Assembly: GCF_000321025.1 (NCBI RefSeq)
Contig: NZ_HE610718.1
Location: 38,872 to 102,871 of the forward strand
Direction of reading: 5' to 3'
DNA length: 64,000 nt
From: Peptoniphilus senegalensis JC140
GTDB taxonomy: Bacteria; Bacillota; Clostridia; Tissierellales; Peptoniphilaceae
Of this stretch, positions 7,557 through 16,593 are shown piece after piece; the first letter of the stretch is position 1, and each line of letters begins with the position of its first letter. The notes beneath the pieces are model-generated. The model saw only the letters and a list, made by a program, of their open reading frames with translations, was not told the DNA's origin and searched no databases. The translations under genes and the position numbers were made by a program.

Positions 7557-8775
7557 TTTCTCTCCTCAAAATAAATCCTTTTTTAATAGGCTCGTCTATT
7601 TTTATCTTAAAAATTTGCTTTGCCTTATTTGCAACTTCTATTTCTCTATCCTTATCATCTAACATCTTTTCGATTTTGTAGTCAAAGTGTTTTATTCCTG
7701 GTCCAAAAATTTCTATTTCATCGCCAACAAAAACTCTATTTCTTTGCTCAATAGTTGCGATTTTAGTATCTTTGTCATAATTAAGGACAATTCCAACAAA
7801 GTCATAGCCTCTGATGTAAGAATTATCTTCATAAACTTGTGAATTTTCATTAGCTTTGCCATAGAAAAATCCCGTTGTAAAATCTCTGTGACTAACTTTT
7901 TTTATCTCATTTAAAAGATAAGGATCATACTTATAATTTTCCTTGTCAGCATAATAAGTATCAATTGCCATTCTATAAGACCTTATAACTGTTGCAAGAT
8001 AATATTCACTTTTAACTCTACCCTCGATTTTTAAGCTAGAAATACCTGCTTCGATTAAGTCATCAATATGCTCAATCATTGAGAGGTCCTTGGAGTTCAT
8101 TATAAAAGTTCCTTCGTCATGTTCTTCTATTGGGAAATATTCGCCAGGTCTCTTCTCCTCAACTAAATGATATTTGTACCTGCAAGGTTGTGCACAGTCG
8201 CCCATATTAGCATCTCTTCCAGTCATATAATTTGACAAAAGGCATCTGCCTGAGTAAGACATACACATTGCCCCATGAGCAAAGGTTTCAATTTCAATGG
8301 AATCTCCAACTTCCTTTATTATATCAGAAACTTCCTTTAAACTTAACTCCCTTGCCATTACAACTCTTTCTGCTCCAAGTTTTTGCCAAAATTTTACTGT
8401 TTGGGCATTTGTAACTGAGCCTTGAGTTGAAATGTGAATTGGAAAATCTGGTGCCACTTCCTTTACCTTCATAAACATACCAGGGTCTGCAACAATTAGT
8501 GCGTCAACTCCAATTTCATATAACTTCTTGATATAATCTTCTACTCCCGCCATGTCTTTATCGTGAGGAATAATATTTAATGTAACATGAAGAGTTTTTC
8601 CCCTCTCATGTAAATAATCTGCTGCCCACTTAATATCTTCTAGAGAAAAATTCTTTGATGCCTTTCTAAGTCCAAAGCTTTCTCCACCAAGATAAACTGC
8701 ATCGGCACCATACTCCACTGCAGTTTTTAATTTATTAATATCACCAGCTGGTGCTAAAAGTTCAATCTTCTTCAT
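7546..8775 (-). CDS. trhP: Peptidase U32-family tRNA hydroxylation protein
   Basis: The 409-residue protein belongs to peptidase family U32, members of which (TrhP/YrrO, YegQ) act with an iron-sulfur cluster in prephenate-dependent 5-hydroxylation of wobble uridine in tRNA, rather than as proteases. The Cys set C171, C178, C194 and C198 (within [10 protein letters not shown] and GDCAQPCRY) is the conserved cluster-binding signature. The N-terminal part is a TIM-like barrel starting IELLAPAGD. Overlaps of 14 bases with trmR upstream and 11 with udk downstream tie it to the methylase that acts on ho5U. The hydroxylase role is inferred from family and neighbours. Confidence 0.88.
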   Translation of the reverse strand: MKKIELLAPAGDINKLKTAVEYGADAVYLGGESFGLRKASKNFSLEDIKWAADYLHERGKTLHVTLNIIPHDKDMAGVEDYIKKLYEIGVDALIVADPGMFMKVKEVAPDFPIHISTQGSVTNAQTVKFWQKLGAERVVMARELSLKEVSDIIKEVGDSIEIETFAHGAMCMSYSGRCLLSNYMTGRDANMGDCAQPCRYKYHLVEEKRPGEYFPIEEHDEGTFIMNSKDLSMIEHIDDLIEAGISSLKIEGRVKSEYYLATVIRSYRMAIDTYYADKENYKYDPYLLNEIKKVSHRDFTTGFFYGKANENSQVYEDNSYIRGYDFVGIVLNYDKDTKIATIEQRNRVFVGDEIEIFGPGIKHFDYKIEKMLDDKDREIEVANKAKQIFKIKIDEPIKKGFILRRENED

Positions 8776-9418
8776 CTTTTCTCCTAACTAAAAGTACTCC
8801 GTCTCCAATGGGAACTACGGAAGATATAAATCTCTCATCTTCTGAAATATCTTTTAAAAATTTTCTAAGTCTTTTAACTATAGTTATTTTTCTTCTCTTA
8901 ACTAATGAATTTTCTGCAATCATGCCCTTAAAGAGCACATTATCGCAAATGATAAGGCCCTTTTTATTTAGATTTTTCAGTGCTGACTCAAAATACTTTT
9001 CGTACTGACCCTTTGCCGCATCAATAAAAATTAAGTCATAGGACTCTTTTAAGTCCTCCAAAAAATCATAGGCATCACTTAGGTAAACAGTAATAACATT
9101 ATCTAAGCCAACATCAGAAATATTTTTCTTGGCAATTTCTGCCATTTCTTCCTTTAATTCTACGCTGTCAATTTTTTCTACACACTTATTTCTCATTGCG
9201 AAGGAAATAGATGAGTAGCCAATAGCTGTGCCTAGCTCAAGAATTTTTTTTGGCTTTTGCATAGAAATCAAAAAATTTAAAAATTCTTCACTTTCTCTCT
9301 CTATGATTGGCACGTGATTTTTTTCAGCATAATCAAACATTTCTCTTAATTTGTCATCTTTTATGTCTTTTAAATCTCTAAGATAATTTTCTATATAATC
9401 ATAATTTATATTTGGCAT
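8762..9418 (-). CDS. trmR: O-methyltransferase, tRNA 5-hydroxyuridine methylase (TrmR-like)
   Basis: A SAM-dependent methyltransferase of the O-methyltransferase family 3 (catechol-O-methyltransferase-like), 218 residues. Motif I is ILELGTAIGYSS near residue 60, the metal/substrate region is IFIDAAKGQYEKYF near 131, and CDNVLFKG follows near 162. The B. subtilis orthologue YrrM/TrmR converts ho5U to mo5U at tRNA position 34. Overlap with the U32 gene that supplies the hydroxylation step supports that assignment here. A terminator for rnj lies immediately upstream, so this group probably has its own promoter or depends on readthrough. Confidence 0.87.
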   Translation of the reverse strand: MPNINYDYIENYLRDLKDIKDDKLREMFDYAEKNHVPIIERESEEFLNFLISMQKPKKILELGTAIGYSSISFAMRNKCVEKIDSVELKEEMAEIAKKNISDVGLDNVITVYLSDAYDFLEDLKESYDLIFIDAAKGQYEKYFESALKNLNKKGLIICDNVLFKGMIAENSLVKRRKITIVKRLRKFLKDISEDERFISSVVPIGDGVLLVRRKDEED

Positions 9419-9426
9419 AATTCCTC

Positions 9427-9453
9427 TAAAAAAGGGAACCTAACAGATTCCCT
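9427..9453 (-). terminator. Terminator after the RNase J gene
   Basis: Minus-strand arms AGGGAA/TTCCCT (9448-9453 with 9433-9438) are followed by TTTTTT. It lies eight bases past the rnj stop. Confidence 0.75.
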
Positions 9454-9460
9454 AAATATC

Positions 9461-11122
9461 CTAAACCTCCATAATAATTGGTAAAATCATAGGATTTCTC
9501 TTTGTATTTTTGAAAATGTAAGACCTCAAATTATCTCTGATGTCTGACTTGAGTCCATTCCAATCCTTTAAATTGTCTCTTGAGTTGTCATTTAAAATTT
9601 TTCTAACAACATTTTTTGCATCTTCAATTAAATCTTCAGATTCTCTAACATAGACAAATCCTCTTGATATTATGTCTGGTCCTGAAACAACTTTTCCTTC
9701 TTTTGTAATAGTTATTACAACTATTATGAGTCCATCTTCAGAAAGATGTCTTCTGTCTCTTAATACAATATTTCCGACATCGCCAACACCAAGTCCATCA
9801 ACTAAAATATTTCCTGAAGGAACATCGCCAACTAATTTAGCTTCTTTTTGTGAAATTTCTAGACAATTTCCATTTTCCATAATGAAAATATTCTCTTCTG
9901 ACATTCCCATTTGAGTTGCAATCTTAGCATGTTTCATCAAGTGTCTAACTTCGCCGTGAGCAGGAATAAAATATTTTGGCTTTACTAGGCTTAAAATTAA
10001 TTTTAATTCTTCTTGACAAGCGTGACCTGAAACGTGAATTTCTGAAAGAGTCTCATAAATTACCTTTGCTCCTCTTTCAAGAAGTCTATTTATAACTTTT
10101 GTAACTGCATTTTCATTTCCAGGAATTGGAGTCGCCGAAAGAATTATTGCATCATTTGGAGTAAGCTCTATCTTTCTGTGTTCGCCATAAGCAATTCTAG
10201 TAAGAGCAGACATTGGCTCCCCTTGTGAACCAGTTGTTATTAATACAATTTCACTGTCATCATACTTATCCATATCTTTTATGTCAACAAAAGTATCTTT
10301 TTTAACTCTAAATTGTCCAAGTTTTCTTGCAGTCTCCGTTACATTTACCATTGACCTGCCAGAAAGTACAACTTTTCTGCCATATTTTTCTGCAGAGTTT
10401 ATAATTTGTTGAACTCTATGGACATTTGATGCAAATGTCGCAATGATAATCCTGTTGTCTTGTAAGTTTTGGAAAAGTCTATTAAAAGTTTCTCCAACCT
10501 TGGATTCACTCATTGTGTAACCTGGTCTTAGTACATTTGTACTTTCGCCAATCATTGCAAGTACACCTTTTTCTCCTATTTCAGCAATCCTAGTTAGGTT
10601 AATTGGCTTTCCACTAATTGGTGTAAAGTCAACTTTAAAGTCTCCTGAATGATAAACATAGCCAAGAGGTGTCTTTATAGCTAAGGCACAAGAATCTGGT
10701 ATGGAGTGGTTTACATTTATCCATTCAACTTCCATTTTTCCAAGTTTTACAACATTTCCTGCATTAACTACATGGAGTTTGTCTTTTGAAAGTCTATGCT
10801 CTTTTAACTTGTTTTCCAAAAGTCCAATAGTAAGACCTGTTCCATAAATGTCTAAATCTATCTTTCTTAATACGTATGGAATTGCACCAATGTGGTCTTC
10901 GTGACCGTGAGTTAATACAAGTCCTCTAATCTTGTGCTTATTATTTTCCAAATAAGTTACATCTGGTATTACTACATCAATACCAAGCATTTCGTCTTCT
11001 GGGAAAGTCATACCACAGTCGATAATAATAATATCATCCCTGTATTCTATAACTGTAAGATTTTTTCCAATCTCGTGAAGTCCTCCCAGGGGAATAATCT
11101 TCACTTTATTAGTATTTTTCAT
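9461..11122 (-). CDS. rnj: Ribonuclease J
   Basis: A metallo-beta-lactamase/beta-CASP RNase with 5'-exonuclease and endonuclease activity, central to mRNA decay and rRNA maturation in Firmicutes. The zinc motif HGHEDH is at residues 72-77; HSIPDSCALAI and YHSGDFKVDFTP carry further metal ligands, and SGHACQEELK with PAHGEVRHL forms the C-terminal beta-CASP motifs. At 553 residues it is the usual length. Its ATG overlaps the fur stop by one base (TAATG), so it is coupled to fur. Only one RNase J is visible in this window, so J1 versus J2 is not decided. Confidence 0.95.
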   Translation of the reverse strand: MKNTNKVKIIPLGGLHEIGKNLTVIEYRDDIIIIDCGMTFPEDEMLGIDVVIPDVTYLENNKHKIRGLVLTHGHEDHIGAIPYVLRKIDLDIYGTGLTIGLLENKLKEHRLSKDKLHVVNAGNVVKLGKMEVEWINVNHSIPDSCALAIKTPLGYVYHSGDFKVDFTPISGKPINLTRIAEIGEKGVLAMIGESTNVLRPGYTMSESKVGETFNRLFQNLQDNRIIIATFASNVHRVQQIINSAEKYGRKVVLSGRSMVNVTETARKLGQFRVKKDTFVDIKDMDKYDDSEIVLITTGSQGEPMSALTRIAYGEHRKIELTPNDAIILSATPIPGNENAVTKVINRLLERGAKVIYETLSEIHVSGHACQEELKLILSLVKPKYFIPAHGEVRHLMKHAKIATQMGMSEENIFIMENGNCLEISQKEAKLVGDVPSGNILVDGLGVGDVGNIVLRDRRHLSEDGLIIVVITITKEGKVVSGPDIISRGFVYVRESEDLIEDAKNVVRKILNDNSRDNLKDWNGLKSDIRDNLRSYIFKNTKRNPMILPIIMEV

Positions 11123-11580
11123 TAATTTGCTTTCTCCTCAAATTCGTGGCGGCAGTCTTCGCAATAACCCATAAATTTTAGAGTGTGGTCAATAATTTTA
11201 AAATTCTTCTCTTTTTCAACTTTAGCTTCTAATTCATTCAAATTGTCGATGTCAACTTCTTCAACTTTTCCACAATTTATGCAAACAAGATGATGATGTC
11301 TATGTCCTTCACTTGGGACTCTAAGCTCATATCTTATAATATTGTCATCAAATACAATTTGGTCTAAAACGCCAAGTTTGTGAAACAATTGGACAGTTCT
11401 ATATATAGTTGCAATACCCATTTCAGGATCTTTTTTTGCAACTAAATTATAAACCTCTTCAGTTGTCATGTGTTTATCTTTATTGTCCAAGAAAATTTCA
11501 TAAACTTTTGCTCTTTGTTTAGTGTATTTGTAACCACTATCTTTTAAGATTTTTTTAACAGGCTCAATATTAAAATCCAT
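11122..11580 (-). CDS. fur: Fur-family metal-responsive repressor
   Basis: A 152-residue winged-helix regulator. Structural zinc is bound by CINC (C100, C103) and CEDC (C140, C143); the regulatory metal site includes HRHHH (93-97). The DNA-binding helix is GIATIYRTVQLF (55-66). The RYEL context before the His cluster is Fur-like, but PerR or Zur cannot be excluded without knowing targets. It lies eight bases downstream of a DUF1292 gene and one base overlaps rnj. The same group holds alaS, ireB and ruvX, so the placement says little about its regulon. Confidence 0.88.
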   Translation of the reverse strand: MDFNIEPVKKILKDSGYKYTKQRAKVYEIFLDNKDKHMTTEEVYNLVAKKDPEMGIATIYRTVQLFHKLGVLDQIVFDDNIIRYELRVPSEGHRHHHLVCINCGKVEEVDIDNLNELEAKVEKEKNFKIIDHTLKFMGYCEDCRHEFEEKAN

Positions 11581-11588
11581 ATAATCAC

Positions 11589-11828
11589 CTATTCCAATTC
11601 ATCTAAAAGTTCTTCATAAGCTTTTTTTGCATCTTCAAGTTCATCGTCATCAATGCCAGCAAGAAGCTCATTGCCATCTTCATCTTCTATCACTTTCAAT
11701 ATATAGATTTCTGGTTCTTCTTCATCTGTATAGAGGGCAACATAGTCTGTGTCTTCAATTGAAAACTTTGCATCTACAAAAAATTCAACTTCAACATCAT
11801 TTTCATCATATAATTTTATTTTTTCCAT
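11589..11828 (-). CDS. DUF1292 protein (YrzB-like)
   Basis: A 79-residue, highly acidic soluble protein of unknown function (DUF1292). It starts MEKIKLYDENDVEVEF, and the core DYVALYTDEEEPEIYILKV matches YrzB of B. subtilis. The last third is mostly Glu, Asp and Leu. It sits eight bases after ruvX and eight before fur, and the ruvX-DUF1292 pairing is widely conserved in Firmicutes. Confidence 0.88.
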   Translation of the reverse strand: MEKIKLYDENDVEVEFFVDAKFSIEDTDYVALYTDEEEPEIYILKVIEDEDGNELLAGIDDDELEDAKKAYEELLDELE

Positions 11829-11836
11829 TTTATCAC

Positions 11837-12253
11837 CTATAAATTAATTCTATCCAGATAGGATTGCAGAATATATGTCGCTGCAATTTTATCTATATAT
11901 TTTTTTCTATTTTCTCTGCGAACAGAACCTTCTATTAGAACTTGCTGTGCCATTAAAGTAGTCATTCTCTCGTCAACATACTCAATTTCAATATTAAATT
12001 TATTTTTTAATTTTTCTGCAAACTTCATGACTTTTTCACTTTGAGGTCCAATAGTGTTGTTCATGTTCTTTGGAAGACCTACCACTATTTTTTCTACATC
12101 ATTTTCTTTTATTATGTCATGAATTTTATCATAGGCAATCTTATTTGACTCTCTCTTAATTGTCATAAGAGGTTGGGCTGTGAGCATTAAAGCATCTGAT
12201 ATAGCTACTCCTATCCACACATCTCCAACGTCAAGGCCTAAAATTCTATTCAT
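11837..12253 (-). CDS. ruvX: RuvX/YqgF Holliday-junction resolvase-like nuclease
   Basis: A 138-residue RNase H-fold protein. The catalytic acids are Asp7 in LGLDVGDVWIG and the acidic pair in EYVDERMTT near 105, with VGLPKNMN near 73. YqgF proteins process pre-16S rRNA ends in E. coli and may resolve junctions; which applies here is not known. It follows ireB past a hairpin terminator and precedes DUF1292, as in the conserved alaS-yrzL-yrrK-yrzB order. Confidence 0.92.
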   Translation of the reverse strand: MNRILGLDVGDVWIGVAISDALMLTAQPLMTIKRESNKIAYDKIHDIIKENDVEKIVVGLPKNMNNTIGPQSEKVMKFAEKLKNKFNIEIEYVDERMTTLMAQQVLIEGSVRRENRKKYIDKIAATYILQSYLDRINL

Positions 12254-12289
12254 ATAACCACAACCTTTACAGGTACATATATAATATGT

Positions 12290-12312
12290 AAAAGAGATGG
12301 TCTAGCCATCTC
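12290..12312 (-). terminator. Terminator or attenuator between ireB and ruvX
   Basis: Minus-strand GAGATGG/CCATCTC (12306-12312 with 12294-12300) closes a five-base loop and is followed by TTTTAC. It overlaps the ireB stop codon. The T tract is short, so partial readthrough into ruvX is likely. Confidence 0.6.
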
Positions 12313-12565
12313 AAATCTTTTCTAAATAAACTTTTAACATTTCTTGTAAAAGCTCGTCACGCTCTATTTCTTGTATCATGGATCTTGCATTATCATGGCT
12401 TGTAATATATGTTGGATCGCCAGATAGTATATATCCAATAATTTGGTCAGAAGGATTGTATCCTTTTTCCTCTAGAGCATTGTAAACAACTTTTAAAATA
12501 CTCTTAATTCTTTCTTGCTCCAAACTGTTTTTTTCAAAAATTTGTGTATTATTGTTTTGACCCAT
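12311..12565 (-). CDS. ireB: IreB-like regulatory protein (DUF965)
   Basis: An 84-residue protein of the IreB/YrzL family. In Enterococcus, IreB is a substrate of the Ser/Thr kinase IreK and limits cephalosporin resistance. The conserved body runs from ILKVVYNALEEKGYNP through GYILSGDPTYITSH to RDELLQEMLKVYLE. The start at 12565 (MGQNNNTQ) follows GGAGG by a normal spacing; a longer reading frame of four codons has no ribosome site. The Thr-rich N terminus phosphorylated in Enterococcus is only partly kept. It lies 47 bases after alaS. Confidence 0.92.
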   Translation of the reverse strand: MGQNNNTQIFEKNSLEQERIKSILKVVYNALEEKGYNPSDQIIGYILSGDPTYITSHDNARSMIQEIERDELLQEMLKVYLEKI

Positions 12566-12612
12566 AATTACCTCCAAATAGATTATATCATAAATTATCT
12601 ATTTTGATAATA

Positions 12613-15228
12613 TTATAATAGCTCGCTTAGCTTATTTAGAGCTTCTTTAACCTTTCCTAAGTCTTTAGCACCAGCAGTTGCCATATCAGGTCTGCCTCCG
12701 CCTCCGCCACCAGCTACTTTTGCAATTTCTTTAATAATTTTTCCAGCAGCGATTTTCTTTTCTACTAAGTCTTTTGAAACTGCACATACAAAGTTTAGTT
12801 TATTATCATTTACTGTTGCAAATAAAACTACAACTGAACCAATTTTATTTCTAACTTCATCAGCTAAGTCCCTAAGTGTATTTACATCTACTCCTTCAAA
12901 TTTCTTTACAACATAATTTATGCCATTTTTATTCTTTACAGAATCTATAAGTCCAGAAATTTGGTCCTTTGCCTTATCGTGCTCAAGTCTTTCAATTTCT
13001 TTATTTGCTTCTTTAAGACTCTTAATATTTAATTTAATCTTCTGTAGAATTTCTTCTTTATTTGATTTTAATTCCTTAGCTATTTCTTCTTGCTCATCTT
13101 TTAATTCATTTAGATATTTCAAAACAGAAGGACCAGTAATAGATTCAATTCTTCTAATCCCATTACTTATACCACTTTCAGATAAGATTTTAAACATTGA
13201 AATTTGAGAAGTATTTGACACATGAGTACCTCCACAAAGTTCACGAGAATAATCTCCCATAGAAAGAACTCTAACTTCTTCATGATATTTGTCTTCAAAA
13301 AGTCCTATTGCTCCCATTTCTTTAGCATCATCTAAGCTTGTTATTTTAGTATTAACTGGTAAAGCTTCAAAAATCTTTTCATTTACTATTTTTTCTACTT
13401 TTTCAATTTCTTCTTTAGACATAGCTTCAAAGTGTGAAAAGTCAAATCTCATTCTGTCTGGCATAACAAGTGATCCAGCTTGATTTACATGATTTCCTAA
13501 AACATCTTTTAGTGCTCTATGAAGTAAGTGAGTTACAGAGTGATTTCTTCTTATATTATTTCTTCTATTTACATCAATAGTAATCTTTACAGGAGCTTTT
13601 TCTAGATTTCCTTCTTCTACTTCTACAAAGTGTAGATGAAGTCCATCCTTAGTTTTTTTAGTGTCAGTAACTTTTAATTTGAATTTATCAGAAATAATTT
13701 CTCCAGTGTCTCCTACTTGTCCACCACTTTCGCCATAGAAAGTAGTTTTATCTAGGATAACAATTCCCTTTTCTCCTTCATTTATAGAGTCAACAATTTC
13801 GTCATCATCAGAAATTATTCTTATAATATTTCCTTGGCATTCATCTTTTTCGTAGCCTAAAAATTCATTAGAAAGTCCTTCAAATAGGTGCTTGTTGTCT
13901 TGGTTTGCCCAGCCAACATTTTTGTCATCTCTCGCAGCTCTTGCTCTATTCTTTTGAAGATTCATCTCTTCTTCAAAACCAGCCATATCAACATCAAGAC
14001 CTTCTTCTTTAAGAATTTCCTCTGTCAAATCAACAGGGAAACCATAAGTGTCATAGAGTTTAAAAGCTTTTTTGCCGTCAAGCAGCTTTTCGCCACTTTC
14101 CTTCATTTCTTCGATATGAGCATTAAGTCTAACAAGTCCACCATCAATAGTTTCTAAGAACTTTTCTTCTTCTCTTCTGATTATTTCCTTGATAGATTCT
14201 CTATTTTCCTTTAATTCTTTGTATTGTTCGCCCCAAGAGTCCATTACCATGTCTGCAATTTCAAATAAGAAGGCTCTCTTTATTCCCAATTTTCTTCCAT
14301 GTCTTGCAGCTCTTCTTATAAGTCTTCTTAAGACATAGCCTCTTCCTTCATTTGATGGCACAATTGTGTCAGAAATCATGAAAGTCATTGCTCTTATGTG
14401 GTCTGTAATAACTCTAAAGGAAATGTCCGCCTTTTTATCTTCGCCATATTTTTTGCCTGAAACTTTAGCAATTTCCCCAATAATATCTTTAATTGCATCA
14501 ATTTCAAAAATATTGTCAGTCTTTTGTAAAACTGTGGCAATTCTTTCAAGACCCATTCCTGTATCAATGTTTGGATGTGAAAGTGGATTGTAATTTCCTT
14601 CTTCATCTTTATCAAATTGTGTGAAAACTAAATTCCATACTTCGATGAATCTGTCTCCTTCTCCTCCTGGTCTTTCATCTTCTGAGCCATATTCTAGTCC
14701 TCTATCAACATAAATTTCTGAACATGGACCAGATGGACCAACTTCAAGTTCCCAGAAGTTATCATCTTTTCCAAGTCTAATTATTTTTTCTTCAGGTATT
14801 CCAATAACGTCTTTCCAAATATTATAGGCTTCATCATCTTCATGATAAACAGTTACCCAAAGATCTTCCTTTGGAATTTCAAGATTAACTGTCAAAAATT
14901 CCCAAGCCCAAGGAATTACTTCGTGTTTAAAGTAATCTCCAAAGGAAAAATTGCCAAGCATTTCAAAAAATGTTGCGTGTCTATCTGTTAAGCCTACATT
15001 GTCTATATCGCCAGTTCTAATACATTTTTGGCAAGTTGTAACTCTTTTTGAAGGTGGAACTTCTTCTCCAGTGAAAAATTTTTTCATTGGCGCCATTCCT
15101 GCTCCAATTAAAAGTAATGATTTGTCATTTTTTGGAATTAGTGAAAAACTTGGTAGTATCAAATGTCCCTTTGATTCAAAAAATTTTAAAAATTCAGTTC
15201 TTATATCGTGTAAACCTAAATATTTCAT
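12613..15228 (-). CDS. alaS: Alanyl-tRNA synthetase
   Basis: Class II synthetase charging tRNA-Ala, 871 residues and full length. The N-terminal aminoacylation domain starts MKYLGLHDIRTEFLKFF; the editing domain has HSVTHLLH and CGGTHVSNT, the zinc ligands that clear Ser and Gly mischarging; the C-Ala domain ends with GGGGGGRPDMATAGA. Start ATG at 15228 follows AGGAG by six bases. Its consensus promoter overlaps the stop codon of the upstream permease gene, and a stable hairpin begins at the very 5' end of the transcript. No T-box motif is present upstream. Confidence 0.98.
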   Translation of the reverse strand: MKYLGLHDIRTEFLKFFESKGHLILPSFSLIPKNDKSLLLIGAGMAPMKKFFTGEEVPPSKRVTTCQKCIRTGDIDNVGLTDRHATFFEMLGNFSFGDYFKHEVIPWAWEFLTVNLEIPKEDLWVTVYHEDDEAYNIWKDVIGIPEEKIIRLGKDDNFWELEVGPSGPCSEIYVDRGLEYGSEDERPGGEGDRFIEVWNLVFTQFDKDEEGNYNPLSHPNIDTGMGLERIATVLQKTDNIFEIDAIKDIIGEIAKVSGKKYGEDKKADISFRVITDHIRAMTFMISDTIVPSNEGRGYVLRRLIRRAARHGRKLGIKRAFLFEIADMVMDSWGEQYKELKENRESIKEIIRREEEKFLETIDGGLVRLNAHIEEMKESGEKLLDGKKAFKLYDTYGFPVDLTEEILKEEGLDVDMAGFEEEMNLQKNRARAARDDKNVGWANQDNKHLFEGLSNEFLGYEKDECQGNIIRIISDDDEIVDSINEGEKGIVILDKTTFYGESGGQVGDTGEIISDKFKLKVTDTKKTKDGLHLHFVEVEEGNLEKAPVKITIDVNRRNNIRRNHSVTHLLHRALKDVLGNHVNQAGSLVMPDRMRFDFSHFEAMSKEEIEKVEKIVNEKIFEALPVNTKITSLDDAKEMGAIGLFEDKYHEEVRVLSMGDYSRELCGGTHVSNTSQISMFKILSESGISNGIRRIESITGPSVLKYLNELKDEQEEIAKELKSNKEEILQKIKLNIKSLKEANKEIERLEHDKAKDQISGLIDSVKNKNGINYVVKKFEGVDVNTLRDLADEVRNKIGSVVVLFATVNDNKLNFVCAVSKDLVEKKIAAGKIIKEIAKVAGGGGGGRPDMATAGAKDLGKVKEALNKLSELL

Positions 15229-15246
15229 AAACAACTCCTATTAAAA

Positions 15247-15269
15247 ATCCTCCCATACCCTGGGAGGAT
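15247..15269 (-). terminator. Hairpin at the 5' end of alaS mRNA; also end of the upstream operon
   Basis: A perfect nine-base stem ATCCTCCCA/TGGGAGGAT is followed on the minus strand by TTTTT. It terminates transcripts coming from the AI-2E-type gene. It also starts about five bases after the predicted alaS start site, so it would cap the alaS message. Confidence 0.7.
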
Positions 15270-15280
15270 GTGCTATAAAT

Positions 15281-15309
15281 ATTATAATTATAAAGAATAT
15301 GATTGTCAA
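15281..15309 (-). promoter_or_regulatory. Perfect-consensus promoter for alaS
   Basis: Minus-strand TTGACA (15304-15309), a 17-base spacer and TATAAT (15281-15286) match consensus exactly. The -35 overlaps the TGA of the upstream gene (15306-15308). Confidence 0.9.
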
Positions 15310-16589
15310 TTAGAGCTATATTTGTCATTGTATTTTATTTTTGCAAAATCAATTAGTATAAAGATAATTGATGTAATTGGAACAGAAATTACCATTCCCC
15401 AAACACCAAAAATACCTCCACCAATAATTATTGAAATTAAAATTAATAGTGGATTTAGTCCTGTACTGTCTCCAATTAGTTTTGGTGCTAAAATATTATT
15501 TTCAACCCATTGAACTAATATGAAAAGAACTAAAACCCAAAAGGCTTTTACTGGCGAATCCATAAAGGCAAACAAAACAGCTGGCACACATCCTAAGAAA
15601 GGTCCCACAAAAGGAATAATATCTGCCACGCAAGTTATAAGTCCAATAATAATTGCAAAATCTACTCTCAAAATAAGTAGATATATCATTGTAATTATTC
15701 CTACGAATATTGCCATTAGCATTCTTCCCCTAATAAATTGTTGGAGAGCTATATCAATTCTATTTGACAAAAATGAAATATCATCTCTATATTTATTTGG
15801 AATAGCTTTTTTTACTTTATGCGTAAATTTTTCTTTATCAACTGAGAAGTAAAAAGAAAAAATAATTATTAAAACAAGTCTAAAGGCAGATGTCACAGCT
15901 CCATAAACCTTTGAAAAAACTCCAGATATAGAACTCATTAGTGAACCTTGAACTTTTGCCACTAAGTCAGTTAAAGTCTTTGTCATTGAATTTAATATAT
16001 TTGACACAATCTGTGGTGTTTCAACATTTCCCTCTACCTTTGGGTTTGACTCCTTATAAATATCTATAAAGTTCTCTGGAAGTTCAATGTTAAACTTTGC
16101 AAAAATTTCTGTCAAAAAATTATTTGCATTTCTTGTAAGTGTATCAATCATTGCAGGCAGACTAGTAAGTAAATTTGAAATTTCATTAATGGTCTTTGGA
16201 ATAACAGAAACTATTAAAATTCCAAAAATTAAAAGAGCTGTAATATAAACAATTATTACACCAAAGGGTCTCTTAACTCCCTTTCTTTCCAAATAATTTA
16301 CTATGGGATCTATTATGTAAGCAAAAATAATTGCAATAATAGCCGACGAAATAGTATAGCCTAAAATTGGAAATTTATTAAAAATTATTGTTATTAAATA
16401 GAGAATTAAAATCCCTAAAAATATTTTTGTAATGAAATGCAAGTCTATGTTTATTCTCTTTTTGCCTTCTATATATCTATTTCCAATATTTATTAGATAG
16501 TAAATCGCCAAAAATATTAGAAGGATAGATAGTATGACAAGAGCATAAACCATAAATCTAGCAGCATTACCTGAAATTTGCCCCAACAT
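15306..16589 (-). CDS. AI-2E-family (PerM/YtvI-like) membrane transporter
   Basis: A 427-residue polytopic membrane protein of the AI-2E exporter superfamily. Two helices lie within residues 10-70, two more near 75-130, a soluble middle part spans about 150-240, and the C-terminal bundle has the signature DIIPFVGPFLGCVPA and the final GGGIFGVWGMVISVP. Family members export autoinducer-2 or act as Na+/H+ antiporters; the substrate cannot be told here. It starts four bases after the cysteine desulfurase gene and is the last gene of the suf-rrf2 group. Confidence 0.88.
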   Translation of the reverse strand: MLGQISGNAARFMVYALVILSILLIFLAIYYLINIGNRYIEGKKRINIDLHFITKIFLGILILYLITIIFNKFPILGYTISSAIIAIIFAYIIDPIVNYLERKGVKRPFGVIIVYITALLIFGILIVSVIPKTINEISNLLTSLPAMIDTLTRNANNFLTEIFAKFNIELPENFIDIYKESNPKVEGNVETPQIVSNILNSMTKTLTDLVAKVQGSLMSSISGVFSKVYGAVTSAFRLVLIIIFSFYFSVDKEKFTHKVKKAIPNKYRDDISFLSNRIDIALQQFIRGRMLMAIFVGIITMIYLLILRVDFAIIIGLITCVADIIPFVGPFLGCVPAVLFAFMDSPVKAFWVLVLFILVQWVENNILAPKLIGDSTGLNPLLILISIIIGGGIFGVWGMVISVPITSIIFILIDFAKIKYNDKYSSN

Positions 16590-16593
16590 ATTA

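Noticed and set aside
15247-15269. A T-box or other amino-acid attenuator for alaS
   Set aside because: The leader is only about 45 bases long and holds no T-box core sequence.
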